Positions 1-10,685 of a DNA stretch of 64,000 bases are shown here, in pieces. Location: contig OZ024857.1 of the NCBI GenBank assembly GCA_964017155.1, forward strand, positions 17,965,935 through 18,029,934. Direction: 5' to 3'. The notes beneath the pieces are model-generated. The model did not search any database. It was not told the DNA's origin and worked only from the letters and a program-made list of their open reading frames with translations. A program made the position numbers and the translations under genes. The DNA comes from Oasisia sp. SBJ-2009. Taxonomy: Eukaryota; Annelida; Polychaeta; Sabellida; Siboglinidae. Every line of letters begins with the position of its first letter. The first letter of the stretch is position 1.

Positions 1-1330
1 TCCAAGAAGATCCCTGTGCCCTAACCAGTCGTAGACCGGCTTGACATGGACCACTACTTCTGGTGCCAGGGGCATCGCAGTGTTGGAGCGATGGTGTCCA
101 GCTGTTTGCCTCAGCTACTGCTCTATGAAAAAGGACCAGCTCTGTCTGCCCTTTGGACAGTGGTCGTTTTGAGGCTTGTCATATGTTGATGACACATGTT
201 CAAATGTTGCAAATACAGCATCCCGCATCTCATCATCGATTGTTTTGGATGGGCATGGATAGCCATTCCGTAGTAGATTCTTAGCTGCTTTGTCGTGTTC
301 TCGGTCAACTTTCCATAGCCTTTACCCTCAAGTGTCACTCCTGCCTTCTTGGACTGTGTTGCAAGCTTCTTCAGTGCAATACCCAGCTGCTTTGCCACAT
401 GATTAATACACTCTTCTTTTACGAGGACAACATCCTCCACATACACCTTCAGGTTACAGAATTGGCTGAATGTTCTGGAATCACCATCTGAGACCATGGT
501 GGTGTATTGGAATCCGCTGTCCAGTGATCGACCCCACATGATCTCGGCTGCTGTCGCCTCTATTCCATTGGCTGGTCCGTTAAAGTTCTTGTTGCAGTCC
601 TTGTGTTTCCGGTGCCATTCCTGGAATGTTGCTACGTCAGCACCCTCAAACCTTGCCTTGGCACATAAACATGCCTGACAGTAACTTGACAATGCAGTCA
701 GGTCGAGGACGAAACCAGTAACTGTGTCGAGGATGCAACCAATTCCGTAGGCCGAAGTGTGCCCAAGCTTCATCTAGGAACCGCAAGTGATGGTCAAATC
801 TATCACCTCAGCATCGACGAGTGACTGGTTGACACTGACATAAACATGTCACACAACCTTTGCAGCATCATAGAGAATGTTGGTCACTATCATTGTCACT
901 GTGCTGGCATCTGTGATGGCTCTCCTGTGGTATGAGTGATGGCATTCATATTAAGGTATCTACACAGCTTTACAACCCCGCTGTAGCTGATACCCATGTC
1001 CATCGATGCAGACACAACCGCACATGTCACAACAAATGGCAGGTCTGAAGAAAATGTCTCGCTGACAACGTCCTCACATGTGCTGCAGTAGGTCTCCAAC
1101 TGGCAGACCAGCCCCTTGCAGTTGACGTACAGCAACAGTTGCACATTGACAGGTCGGACACAGCAGCATCTTCACTAGCTCAGTCAGCTGAAACACACGC
1201 ACAATGACAGTGGAGTGGGTGGCCATGGTCGCAGTCACATTTGTTGGCTGACTCCTGGCTCGTCATCACTGGGAATCTCTGTGTCACGGAGAATACGTTT
1301 GTAGCCAAACTTCTTCACAGTAGCAGACAT
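1..1330 (-). pseudogene. Mutator-like (MULE) transposase relic, copy 1, cut by the window edge
   Basis: This is a decayed DNA-transposon transposase lying antisense in the intron before tetraspanin exon 6. It begins at an ATG at 1328-1330 (MSATVKKFGYKRILRDTEIP), then changes frame. A middle piece at 1144-896 contains GVVKLCRYLNM. The longest open piece (773-123, 216 aa) carries GCILDTVTGFVLD, the Cys cluster YCQACLC, HRKHKDCNKN, IMWGRSLDS, SDGDSRTF and KEECINHVAKQLG. That order is what I know from the Mutator-like transposase domain of arthropods and molluscs. The Asp residues in ILDT and SDGDS and a later acidic residue are candidate catalytic positions. A stop at 120-122 and another frame change precede the C-terminal part, which reaches position 1. 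An almost identical relic lies at 52620-54280. Frame breaks shared by both copies say it was dead before the duplication or conversion. Confidence 0.8.
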
Positions 1331-1771
1331 TGATATCTGAAAAGTTGACGGAACCTATACTATACAATTCATTTATTAGATTGCATACTGATATCAAATT
1401 ATTCTTGGAGGTTGGGAGGGATACTAGGTAGACCATTCATTACAACAACATGACAGTAAAGACTGTAATTGCACATGTGCAATCATCTTATTATAGTTAT
1501 TATTGTTACATGATTACTACTATAGTAAAAAGAAATAACAATACCTGTTTTTATTTTTTTATAATTGGGCAGGGATCTGAGGTGGAACCAGTGTCTTAAG
1601 TAACTGGGCAGTAATCATGTGGCGTGGGACATGAATAAGAAGTAGTTGGGTAATAATTAAATGCACTTAGACCATTGGTTGGTCACAAGATTTAGAGCGT
1701 GAAAGATAATACCGATCTGGAGGATCATTTGCAGCATGGACTAATTACTAATGATGGTTTATCTATTACAG
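1331..1771 (+). other. Remainder of copy-1 intron 5
   Basis: AT-rich intronic sequence between the transposase relic and exon 6. It ends in a good acceptor (ATCTATTACAG at 1761-1771). It matches 54281-54711 closely; the 11-bp stretch missing from copy 2 near 1700 changes the offset between the copies from 52951 to 52940. No other feature is visible. Confidence 0.7.
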
Positions 1772-1924
1772 AACCCGGGTTTTGACTTCCCCTTCAGCTG
1801 CTGCAAACTGAAGAATGAAACAAAATTTGATGCTGAATCGCTAAAACAAGAAGATGTGGCTGACTGGCCCGAGTGTAAAAAGGAATTTGAAAAGCAGTCT
1901 ACCTATAAACAACTTCACAAGGAT
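1772..1924 (+). CDS. Tetraspanin copy 1, exon 6 (large-loop cysteine region)
   Basis: 51 codons, phase 0, acceptor TTACAG and donor GTAAGT. It encodes the PFSCC motif of the large extracellular loop. It differs from copy-2 exon 6 at three bases: Asp to Asn (sequon N-E-T), Cys to Phe (TKFD) and one silent Ser change. Confidence 0.85.
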
Positions 1925-4900
1925 GTAAGTGTGTTTCTTACATTTGTGTCACCAGCCAACCTCAACAGTATTGTCAGTAAAGCATGTTTAGAATGTGAAT
2001 GTTTTCATTACAATTCTAGCATTTCACTGGTGCATTTTATACACACCAGGTAATTAAGCACAATGTTGCAGGTGGTATACTTTCAAATAATATGTTCTAG
2101 TATTAATACAACACATAGATAGATGTGAACACATGAACACATGCCCACATACATGTTAATATACTGAATTTGAGGCATTGCAGCAATAACTCCTGATGTG
2201 CAAAGGTTCACTCACATCTTTAGGTGTTTATTAGATTCCTTGGACCACTGGCCTAGTTGGTGTGTTTTAAAAATGCAGTTGTTATTTAGTTTCCTCCATG
2301 TTTGTGATATGCTTTGTATTTCTTATGGGCCTTTCTCCCATCTGAGAGAATTGAGTAGTGATCAAATCTGTAGAATCTGCCTCTGTAAAGTAGTTTAATG
2401 TTAAAATACTACAATTATATTAACAGCAACCCTCGTCTCTTGGTCTGTGGGTGGTATTATGAGCTAGTAGGGTAGGGTGTGTTTGGGGTGTCAATATACA
2501 TAAGCAATTTATAATTTTTATTAACTGGCAATTTCTCACTGACCACAAATTTTGTATTTGTATTGATGTGAATATAAGTTCCTGCAGTTATCTATCATGC
2601 GCTGAAACGATGGTATATTTGTGTCTAAATCAAATTGTCATAATTAATCTTCCCAAATATGGCTTGAACTCTAACTCTAAGGATTCTAAGTGTTCATCAT
2701 ACAGTATCATAGTCTGACAAATAGACAATATTAAAGGCAAAAAAGGTTAACTGTTTCGTGGCATACACCTAATAGAGTTAATATAAAGTAACAATTTCCA
2801 CATATACTCAATTTTTTAACGTCAGCGGTTTACTCAGAATGTGACTTTAAAGTCTAAAATTCTAACGAAATCCACGATGGTCTAGACGCCGCCATTAAGT
2901 GAAGGGTTAAATTGACTTGGCCATTCAGCGCGTGGCATTCTATGTCTGACCCTTAACCTGCGACGTTGTTAAGGATCAACAACTTCGAGTCTTCGACAGT
3001 TCATTCAGTTGGCGTGACATCTAGCAGCTGCTTATAGACATGTATCTAAATCTGTGGTTAAATCTATGGTAAACTTTAGTAATTATGCCTTACTGTTCGG
3101 CATACGGTTGCAATAATAGTTGAAACAACCGGTAGTATTGAAGAAATTGATTCACATTTGCGGGCGTACTGTTTGGAATCCCTCCAGTCCAAGTACAGTT
3201 CACTTTGCTCGGTCCATTTTTAGGAGAAATGCTTTGAAGTAGACATGTAGTCATGTATCATTAGTTGAAGGGATGATTTCAGCGATAACAATAATAGACA
3301 ACTTCATATTTACCGTCATCAGCATGTTACGCGCGTTGCCGAGTTGCAGCCATTTCATGACAACAGCCAAACCCCATGCAGTGAATCTGCGTGGAGAGCG
3401 CCTCGATCACCGTCGTGACGTCATTCTTCGTCTAAGATGGAGTAGCGCATAGTATTTGGATGGCTGGGTGTTAAAAAATATTTTTCTGGTAAACCGCTGG
3501 CATAAAAAAATTTAGTATATGTGGAAATTGTTACTTTATATTAACTCTATTAGGTGTATGCCACGAAACAGTTAACTTTGTTTTGCCTTTAAACAAATTC
3601 TTATGTTGTTCTCAACTGTTTGTTACAGGGCTGCAAGGACGGAATTGAGAAATGGGCCAATGATAAACTGTACATACTGATAGGTGTTGGTCTTGGTATT
3701 GCTGCTCTCGAGGTAAGTTCTTAGACTTCTTGTGCACATACTTAATGTAAATACACATTTGGAAGATTTTTTTAAATATAGCTAACTTGTAGGCCATTTT
3801 TTTTAAACATTTTATCTACCTAAAAACCCTCTGGCTAGATCCTAGCATTTTCTTTCCAGAGATAAGTAACTGCAGTTCAACTCAGAATGCTGCAGACATT
3901 ACCTAGTCAACCTAACAGTTGTTTGACCCGTTGAATAGTTTAGCAAATCGTCGACACACATTCTCCTTTCAGTTGTTTGGTGTAGTGCTGGCCTTTTGGC
4001 TGTGCCGTGGCATTGGAGAGGAGATGTAGAGTGAGTGGTCACCTGTCTTTATCCGCATGGTCGTCACATACCTTTGACATGTGCTCGTGCAGTTTCTTTC
4101 ATTCTCCCCACAGCTTCTTCACTTTGTAGCTTCAACTTCCACAGTCTCTTCTGTGGTGATATTGTTGTGCTTCACTTCCACTTATTTAGTTTTGATTGCT
4201 GCATAACTTGTCATGATGCTATAAATGCATGTGCATGTTGCATATATGTATGCATGTGTTCCAGTAATGTTTTGTTCATGCAGACAAGATCAGTTGTAGG
4301 CAAGGCTTCATAGCACAAATTGTCTGTAGTCTGAAGATGTCAGACATGTAGCAAAAGATACTGGTCTTATTTATTTGGTAGCTGTGTCTTTGAAGAGATA
4401 AATGCTGCACATTACTTCTTCCTTGTCCATTGTTTAAAACAGTTGATATTACAACATCTTATTGATTTACATGGTCATGGATAGTATTTGTCCTGGAAAA
4501 GTATGTACAGTAGAAACAGTGTGTAGCTGTGTTTGCATCCATATAATGTATCCTTGGAAAATTAAACCAGTCACCATTTTGACTATAACAATGAATTTGT
4601 GTGCAGTTACTCGCTATATTGTATGTCTGCATTTACATAATTCATCTTCTGACTCTTGGGGTGTCCTGCACACTTATTGGAAAGAACGTCACTGTAGTTT
4701 GCAGTTCATTCTATGTCCTCGGTCTTTGTTGCATGTTCTTGAGACAATTATTTCTTGTTGCTTAGTTTGAAGTTTATTCTATGTCCTCGGTCTTTGTTGC
4801 GTGCTCTTGAGACAATTATTTCTTGTTGCTTAGTTTGAAGTTTATTCTATGTCCTCGGTCTTTGTTGCATGCTCTTGAGACAATTATTTGTTGATGCTTA

Positions 4901-6855
4901 GTTTGAAGTTTATTCTATGTCCTCGGTCTTTGTTGCATGCTCTTGAGACAATTATTTGTTGATGCTTAGTTTGAAGTTTATTCTATGTCCTCGGTCTTTG
5001 TTGCATGTTCTTGAGACAATTATTTGTTGATGCTTAGTTTGAAGTTTATTCTATGTCCTCGGTCTTTGTTGCATGTTCTTGAGACAATTATTTCTTGTTG
5101 CTTAGTTTGAAGTTTATTCTATGTCCTCGGTCTTTGTTGCGTGCTCTTGAGACAATTATTTCTTGTTGCTTAGTTTGAAGTTTATTCTATGTCCTCGGTC
5201 TTTGTTGCATGCTCTTGAGACAATTATTTGTTGATGCTTAGTTTGAAGTTTATTCTATGTCCTCGGTCTTTGTTGCATGCTCTTGAGACAATTATTTGTT
5301 GATGCTTAGTTTGAAGTTTATTCTATGTCCTCGGTCTTTGTTGCATGTTCTTGAGACAATTATTTGTTGATGCTTAGTTTGAAGTTTATTCTATGTCCTC
5401 GGTCTTTGTTGCATGTTCTTGAGACAATTATTTCTTGTTGCTTAGTTTGAAGTTTATTCTATGTCCTCGGTCTTTGTTGCATGCTCTTGAGACAATTATT
5501 TGTTGATGCTTAGTTTGAAGTTTATTCTATGTCCTCGGTCTTTGTTGCATGTTCTTGAGACAATTATTTCTTGTTGCTTAGTTTGAAGTTTATTCTATGT
5601 CCTCGGTCTTTGTTGCATGTTCTTGAGACAATTATTTCTTGTTGCTTAGTTTGAAGTTTATTCTATGTCCTCGGTCTTTGTTGCGTGCTCTTGAGACAAT
5701 TATTTCTTGTTGCTTAGTTTGAAGTTTATTCTATGTCCTCGGTCTTTGTTGCATGTTCTTGAGACAATTATTTCTTGTTGCTTAGTTTGAAGTTTATTCT
5801 ATGTCCTCGGTCTTTGTTGCATGCTCTTGAGACAATTATTTGTTGATGCTTAGTTTGAAGTTTATTCTATGTCCTCGGTCTTTGTTGCATGTTCTTGAGA
5901 CAATTATTTCTTGTTGCTTAGTTTGAAGTTTATTCTATGTCCTCGGTCTTTGTTGCATGTTCTTGAGACAATTATTTCTTGTTGCTTAGTTTGAAGTTTA
6001 TTCTATGTCCTCGGTCTTTGTTGCGTGCTCTTGAGACAATTATTTCTTGTTGCTTAGTTTGAAGTTTATTCTATGTCCTCGGTCTTTGTTGCGTGCTCTT
6101 GAGACAATTATTTCTTGTTGCTTAGTTTGAAGTTTCTTGATAATTCGCTTGTGCAATGGCAGTTACATGAAAAGGTTTGTCTGTGCTTCTGCTATGTCAT
6201 AGTGTAGATGTCAGTAAACTGTGGCTGAAAACATTTAGTTAATTTGTCAAAGAAATTAGATCTATACAACATAAGGTATATGACATCTCCTTGACACCAG
6301 AACATGACACCAGTGAAGTGTCAGATCTAAGCTACCTACCTGTGCATGGACAAGTCTAAGGTGGTCCAGATTTGTGACATGACAAGTCACATTACAGAGA
6401 CCACTCGATACAGGTTTCTGGTGATGTCTTCAAACACCATACCAAACACTGGGGTGATAATAGTTAAAGTGAATAGAGCAAGTTTCAGTCATGGAATATC
6501 ATGTTTTCAGTCATTCAGATATGGTGGAGCGATGCAACAAATATGTAAAATCTATATAAAACTGTTTTTACAGATAAAAATAAACATTACTTTAGGTATC
6601 ATTAAAATGTCTTACACTAACAACAGTGACTGGGCAGGATGAGGAGTTTGGTGGAGAATGAAAATGAGCAATGGATGGAACAGAAATGTTATGTGATTGG
6701 TATGTTTATGGCGAGTTAACTAAAATAACCTACCCACCTCCCCTGACCCACACACACTGTGACATCATCACTTAATCTTGTTTTTTTCCCCACAGCTGTT
6801 CGGGTTCATCTTTGCTGTGTGCCTGTGCCGAAACATTGATCCCGACAAACAGTAA
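1772..6855 (+). CDS. Tetraspanin, copy 1, 3' part only (exons 6, 7, 8a/8b)
   Basis: These are the last exons of a four-pass tetraspanin membrane scaffold; exons 1-5 must lie left of the window. The coding pieces are 1772-1924, 3629-3712, then either 3973-4029 (8a) or 6796-6855 (8b), all phase 0 with GT-AG borders. They supply the second half of the large extracellular loop (PFSCC, PEC and the final GC motif), TM4 and the cytosolic tail. Compared with copy 2 the loop has Asn-Glu-Thr instead of Asp-Glu-Thr, which makes a new glycosylation sequon, Phe in place of a Cys, and Ile in place of Arg at the start of TM4. The exons are open and splice signals intact, so it may be functional. Whether the 5' exons exist cannot be seen here. 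Confidence 0.85.
2731..3592. mobile_element. Non-autonomous P/THAP-like DNA transposon, copy 1
   Basis: An 862-bp element in intron 6 bounded by inverted repeats of about 100 bp, beginning TTAAAGGCAAAA and ending TTTTGCCTTTAA. The arms are nearly identical (for example TTAACTGTTTCGTGGCATAC on the left and its complement on the right). The inside holds a broken THAP zinc-finger reading frame at 3085-3250. THAP domains are the DNA-binding end of P-element transposases, so I infer an internally deleted P-superfamily element. The same insertion is at 55671-56533 in copy 2, so it predates the event that made the copies alike. A clear target duplication was not resolved. Confidence 0.7.
3085..3250 (+). 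pseudogene. THAP zinc-finger fragment
   Basis: The frame starts at ATG 3085 with MPYCSAYGCNNS, then meets a stop. Further on, KYSSLCSVHF, a stop and EKCFEVDM are readable. The spacing C-x4-C followed by C-x2-H-F is the THAP C2CH signature, and MPxCSAxGC is its usual start. Two stops and the lack of a following transposase show it is a relic inside the inverted-repeat element. Confidence 0.65.
3629..3712 (+). CDS. Tetraspanin copy 1, exon 7 (last loop Cys and start of TM4)
   Basis: 28 codons, phase 0, acceptor GTTACAG, donor GTAAGT. It encodes the conserved Gly-Cys that closes the large loop (GCKDGIEKW) and the first half of TM4 (YILIGVGLGIAALE). It has Ile where copy 2 has Arg. Confidence 0.85.
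3973..4029 (+). CDS. Tetraspanin copy 1, proximal alternative terminal exon 8a
   Basis: 18 codons plus TAG, preceded by TTCTCCTTTCAG. It encodes LFGVVLAFWLCRGIGEEM, the rest of TM4 and a short acidic tail ending in Met. It is identical to exon 8a of copy 2. It joins exon 7 in phase 0, so use of 8a or 8b gives two C-termini. Confidence 0.8.
   Translation: MFGVVLAFWLCRGIGEEM
4030..4694 (+). other. 3' UTR of the 8a isoform or intron between 8a and 8b
   Basis: Noncoding sequence homologous to 56971-57646. The match is near perfect to about 4140, then falls to clearly lower identity with substitutions and small indels. No open reading frame here is supported. Confidence 0.55.
4695..6135 (+). repeat. 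68-bp minisatellite, about 21 units, with a five-unit higher-order period
   Basis: Tandem array of a 68-bp unit centred on TTCTATGTCCTCGGTCTTTG. Units vary at three places: GCA/GCG, TGCTCT/TGTTCT and TTTCTTGTTGC/TTTGTTGATGC. Reading those variants in order gives a repeating five-unit pattern (units 2-6 equal 7-11; units 12-16 resemble 17-21), a 340-bp higher-order repeat. Copy 2 has a single diverged unit at 57647-57692, so the array expanded in copy 1 only. It lies between alternative last exons 8a and 8b. Confidence 0.95.
6136..6795 (+). other. Intronic sequence before exon 8b of copy 1
   Basis: Noncoding. The part from about 6590 matches 57770-57992 of copy 2 with indels (copy 2 carries about 50 extra bases near 57870); the earlier part has no counterpart in copy 2. 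It ends in a pyrimidine-rich tract and CACAG acceptor. A long open frame near 6346-6642 shows no recognisable protein. Confidence 0.6.
6796..6855 (+). CDS. Tetraspanin copy 1, distal alternative terminal exon 8b
   Basis: 19 codons plus TAA after TTTTCCCCACAG. It encodes LFGFIFAVCLCRNIDPDKQ, an alternative end of TM4 with a charged tail. It joins exon 7 in phase 0. It differs strongly from copy-2 exon 8b (LTVFSCAVFMCVCICINPEKP), although the flanking noncoding sequence stays alignable. Confidence 0.8.
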   Translation: MFGFIFAVCLCRNIDPDKQ

Positions 6856-8843
6856 CTTGTGCATCACTCGTGACACTGGGCCAGTACGAAGACATGGCGC
6901 ACTAGACTTCCATGGAATGAACAGCTGTTGTCATGTACCAGGAATTGTAATCATTTAGTTGAACTAGGGCCGAGACTACACAGTCAGCGGTGTCGGGAAT
7001 GAATGTGTATATAACTGCCACTTCCTAGTTTAGAAAAGGGTTCCTAAAACTAATAAGTGGAGATCTGCTTGAAATATTTACGGTTTTGCACAGATGCAGC
7101 AATAGAGGATGGCGATAAAAGCAAACATCCAATTTTTCAGTTTGTATTCAGTAGCATCGTTGTTTGTTGTCATTTATCAAATTGTCAATAATAAAATTGT
7201 GTGTTTGTGCAGAATATTCCCTTGTGCAATGTGACAAGAAGCTAAGAGACATGGATGATCAGATCAATCTTTCTAGCTGTTACATCTATACTGTGCTAAC
7301 TTGTAGCCTTGTAGGCCAGCATATCAGGTCTCTAGACCTGTCAAGCTAACTGTTCATGTTGCTCTTCATGCTGTTGTGTACCAATAACATTGTTATGTAA
7401 CTGTAACCAGTTGTGGTGCATATTTGCACAGCTTGAGCCTTTCAAAGTCTGGATCTTGGAATCTTCATGTATCTTGTAAGTTTCATGTATGCCACATTTA
7501 TGTCAGCTTTGATGTTGTGATTTGTGCAATCTATAACAACATTTGGAATTTGGTAGTGTAAGAATGTTTACATGAGCTAGCCAAGTTAGTGAACTTAACG
7601 GGTATGTAGATGGTCTGTTGAGGTATGAACCAGCTTGCTTGGAAGTTGTAAGTAAAGCAGTAACAATTGCAGTATTGATTACATCTGCGTGGGTTTATCA
7701 GCAAGGAAGATTGTGGCATTTTGGTGATCTCTACATCAAGATTATCGCATGCCTGAATGAATTATATATACATTGTCTGCTTTTATACATATTTATGTAG
7801 ACATCTCTTTCTAGAAACATACAGATATTGTAACGAATATGTGACTATTTTATATAGCTGGTTGGCATTGTTTTCAGACCTTTTGATACATGGAATGCAA
7901 CCAAATTATAGATATTTCAGACCTTTCAATCTAGTGTATATTTTGATTATTTTATAGCTTTCTATATTTTCAGCAAATATACAAATGGTGGTTCTAAAAG
8001 GTGTTTTTTATTTAAATTAATAAGTAGTAAGACAATGTTTTGCTAAAAATGTGTGTTCACAAATCTATGTACTCAGATGTTCATGTTTAGCATTTCTTAA
8101 AATTATGCCGACATTTACTGACAATTTGTTTTTCATCTAGGCAATATTATCTTGAATATTATCTTCACTGAAATTGTTTATGTGTGTATATCTTTTTAAA
8201 TAGTTACTAACACATCTTACATGTTCATTTTTCCAGCATGTCATGAAAATTATGAGTACTACTAGATTAGCAACAATGTTCTTTCAGCTTTTATTGTGTT
8301 ATGGTGGAAAGGAGACATGTTTATTTTCAGGCTTTAATTATTTGGTAATGTTTAGTTTGTGGGTGATTTTGTATGTTGATCAGTTCAATAAATATATTTT
8401 TCTAACCTTCGGTGACATGTTGCAGTTTGTTTCTCTTTCTGATTTGCTAATATTTGTTATTTTGACTTCTTCCACCATCTGGTTGCCATAAAAGTAGTTT
8501 CATTGCTTTCATTCTGCCATATTTAAGTAAATAGAATAACAAATATGTAAAAGGAAGAGGCATAATTAATTTAAATTACTTTGAGATTTAGTGTGGCCAG
8601 TTATGAATAAATGTCTGTCTCCACTTTCCACTGTGGAATCATAAGCAACTAAGTGACTGTTGCAACATATCTTAGTTTCAATAAAATATACATTGCCACC
8701 TTCAGTGGTAATATTTTATACTCAGATTTGCTCAGAAATCCAACAAATAATGAGACAGTTCTGTGCTCCAATTGCCTAGCCTACAAATGTATTTCACAAA
8801 ATGTTCATTCTCCTTTGATGACCTGAATTTCTGCAGTTTAAAA
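6856..8843 (+). other. Long 3' UTR / downstream region of tetraspanin copy 1
   Basis: Noncoding AT-rich sequence that stays homologous to 58059-59706 of copy 2 with moderate divergence, which suggests a long 3' UTR. Candidate AATAAA signals occur at about 8387 and 8680. Homology stops at GTTTAAAA near 8843, where copy 2 has an LTR retrotransposon boundary. Confidence 0.55.
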
Positions 8844-8979
8844 GACGAAAACTGTCCTTCCCAATGCTTCCCTTTTGCAAGGAAATTGATCATCATGCAA
8901 ATAGATTAGCCCAAGTGGTGACAGGGCAGCGAAAATGTCTATCATTTTTAATGGGGGTTCAAAATAATATTTGCCCGCT

Positions 8980-9519
8980 TACCAGGCTAGGCTCAAATTG
9001 CATTTGATTGTTGTTCTTTTCTTGGCATCCCTGCCATCAGGGGTGAGTTGACCATGATTTTTTTCCATTGTCTTTTCTTCCTTTCACTTTTCTCTTACTT
9101 TTTTCTCTATTAACAATCTTCAGTTCCTTCTATCTGTTGCACTTTTTCTCCATTCTTCTTCCAGTTCCGCTCTTTCTAGGTTTCTTAATGCACACAACCC
9201 CTCATCCTAGTTTTTGTCTTCATCGATCGCCTCCTTTTCCCTTGCACTTTCTGGGCATCTCTCTTCTGCCAATTTGTTCATCTCCCATTCTCTCCACATG
9301 ACCAGCCTGTGTCAATTTCTTCTTTAAAACTTTCCTTCACTCCAAGCTCCACTCTCCGTTCGTCCATTCTTCTCTCATCAGCTCTCTGAACTCCCATGAT
9401 TCATCTTACCAGGTTGTTTTCGGAAACCTGGACCTTCTTTTGGCTGTTTTTCTGTTAGTGCCGTCGTCTCTAGTGCATTCATGGATGCCGGGATAACATG
9501 CAGGTTGAGCACATTTCCT
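8980..9519 (-). pseudogene. LINE reverse-transcriptase C-terminal remnant (left half, interrupted)
   Basis: Read on the minus strand, about 9240-9290 gives AGHVERMGDEQ, like the G-H-V-x-R-M-x-D segment near the C-terminus of many LINE reverse transcriptases. The whole stretch aligns to 26091-26520. The alignment is broken at 9520 by a 4.2-kb insertion and resumes at 13759. It is full of stops. LINE clade uncertain; RTE- or CR1-like by motif memory only. 8844-8979 holds nothing recognisable. Confidence 0.5.
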
Positions 9520-9687
9520 CATTCCGAGTGAACGCAACCAAAATTCCTGAAATTGGTTGCTGTCATCTCTTAGATTTTTTAATAGATCAGTATGGTGAGA
9601 GCCTTTGGTAAGATTAGTAAGAATCCAAAATTTGAGCATTCTAGCTTAACTAGTTTTCAAGTTACGGCAGGTTGAAATTTGGGACTT

Positions 9688-10685
9688 GCCTGGTAAAAGT
9701 TTGATAACAATACCTTCTAATCCACATCGACCTTTTAGCGTTGGAAGTTTGCTAATTTTAAAGAAATATAAAATGTAGGACATTTGGGTATGTGTAGATT
9801 AATAATTAAGACAGTCAAACAAGTCATATTACTCTGATAACACACAATGATATGCACATATATCAAATACACACAACATTTCATTTAACTATCCATATTT
9901 AGCTTGCAATCAATGTCTGAAAACCCTCTCGTATATCACAAGCAATTTATTTAAAAAGTTGTATCAATGGGTTCCCATTCTTCTTGAGAAGGAAGCAGGG
10001 AAAGATATTGAGTTACTGGTTAATTTGTCTTTGAACTGGTTTATGCCTAGTAAAAATGTGATAACAATACCTTCTAATCCACATTGACCTTTTAGGGTCG
10101 GACGTTTGCTAATTTTAATGAAATATAAAATATATGATATTTGGGATGTGTAGATTCATAATTAAGACAGTCAGGCATGCCATATTTGTTCTGATAATAT
10201 GCAGTGTTATAGGTAAAATAGACAAAAAAGATCATTTAACCATCTATATTTAGCTTGCAATCAATGTCTGAAAACCCTTTCGTATATACAAGCAATTTAT
10301 TTTAAAAGTTGGGGCACCCAGACATATGCCATTTTTATTGTGAAGGAAGCTCGGAAGGATATTGAGACTTAATAGTTATTTGAGTTATAGAAATGAACTA
10401 ACACCTAGAAAAGGTTATGTGATAATACAAGCTACGCCTCATCGACTTTTTTGGGTTGGAAGTTGGTCATTTTTTAAGAAATATAATAACGTACCATCTT
10501 TGCACATGCATAGATTCATAATTTAGGCAGCTAAGCCAACCATATTTGTCAGATTGGCACATGTTTATGTTTTAGTACCAAATATGTACAATTTGGTTCT
10601 AAAGTGTGTGTATTTTGCTCACAATTAGGGTCTGAAAACCCTCCCGCATGTGATATTTTGAATAAATCATGATGTTTATCAACTT
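9688..10685 (+). repeat. Three tandem copies of a 357-bp subterminal repeat
   Basis: Units start at 9688, 10045 and 10402, with exactly 357-bp spacing. Each begins with a variant of GCCTAGTAAAAATGTGATAAC, then a GAAATATAAAA core, and ends near TGTCTGAAAACCCT and CAAGCAATTTATTT. The third is the most diverged. They sit just inside the left inverted repeat, as subterminal repeats of DNA transposons often do. Confidence 0.85.

Noticed and set aside
123..773. 216-aa minus-strand frame as an intact host gene
   Set aside because: It is the middle of a Mutator-like transposase with frame breaks on both sides, and it recurs at 53074-53724 with the same breaks.
4695..6135. CRISPR array
   Set aside because: Units are contiguous 68-bp repeats with no unique spacers, in a eukaryotic intron.
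7164..8491. Several 60-82 aa frames after exon 8b
   Set aside because: They lie in the diverged but alignable 3' region; the frames are not kept in copy 2.
9068..9301. 77-aa Phe/Leu/Ser-rich plus-strand frame
   Set aside because: Shadow of a minus-strand LINE remnant; T/C-rich composition explains the hydrophobic residues. The same applies to 26165-26628.
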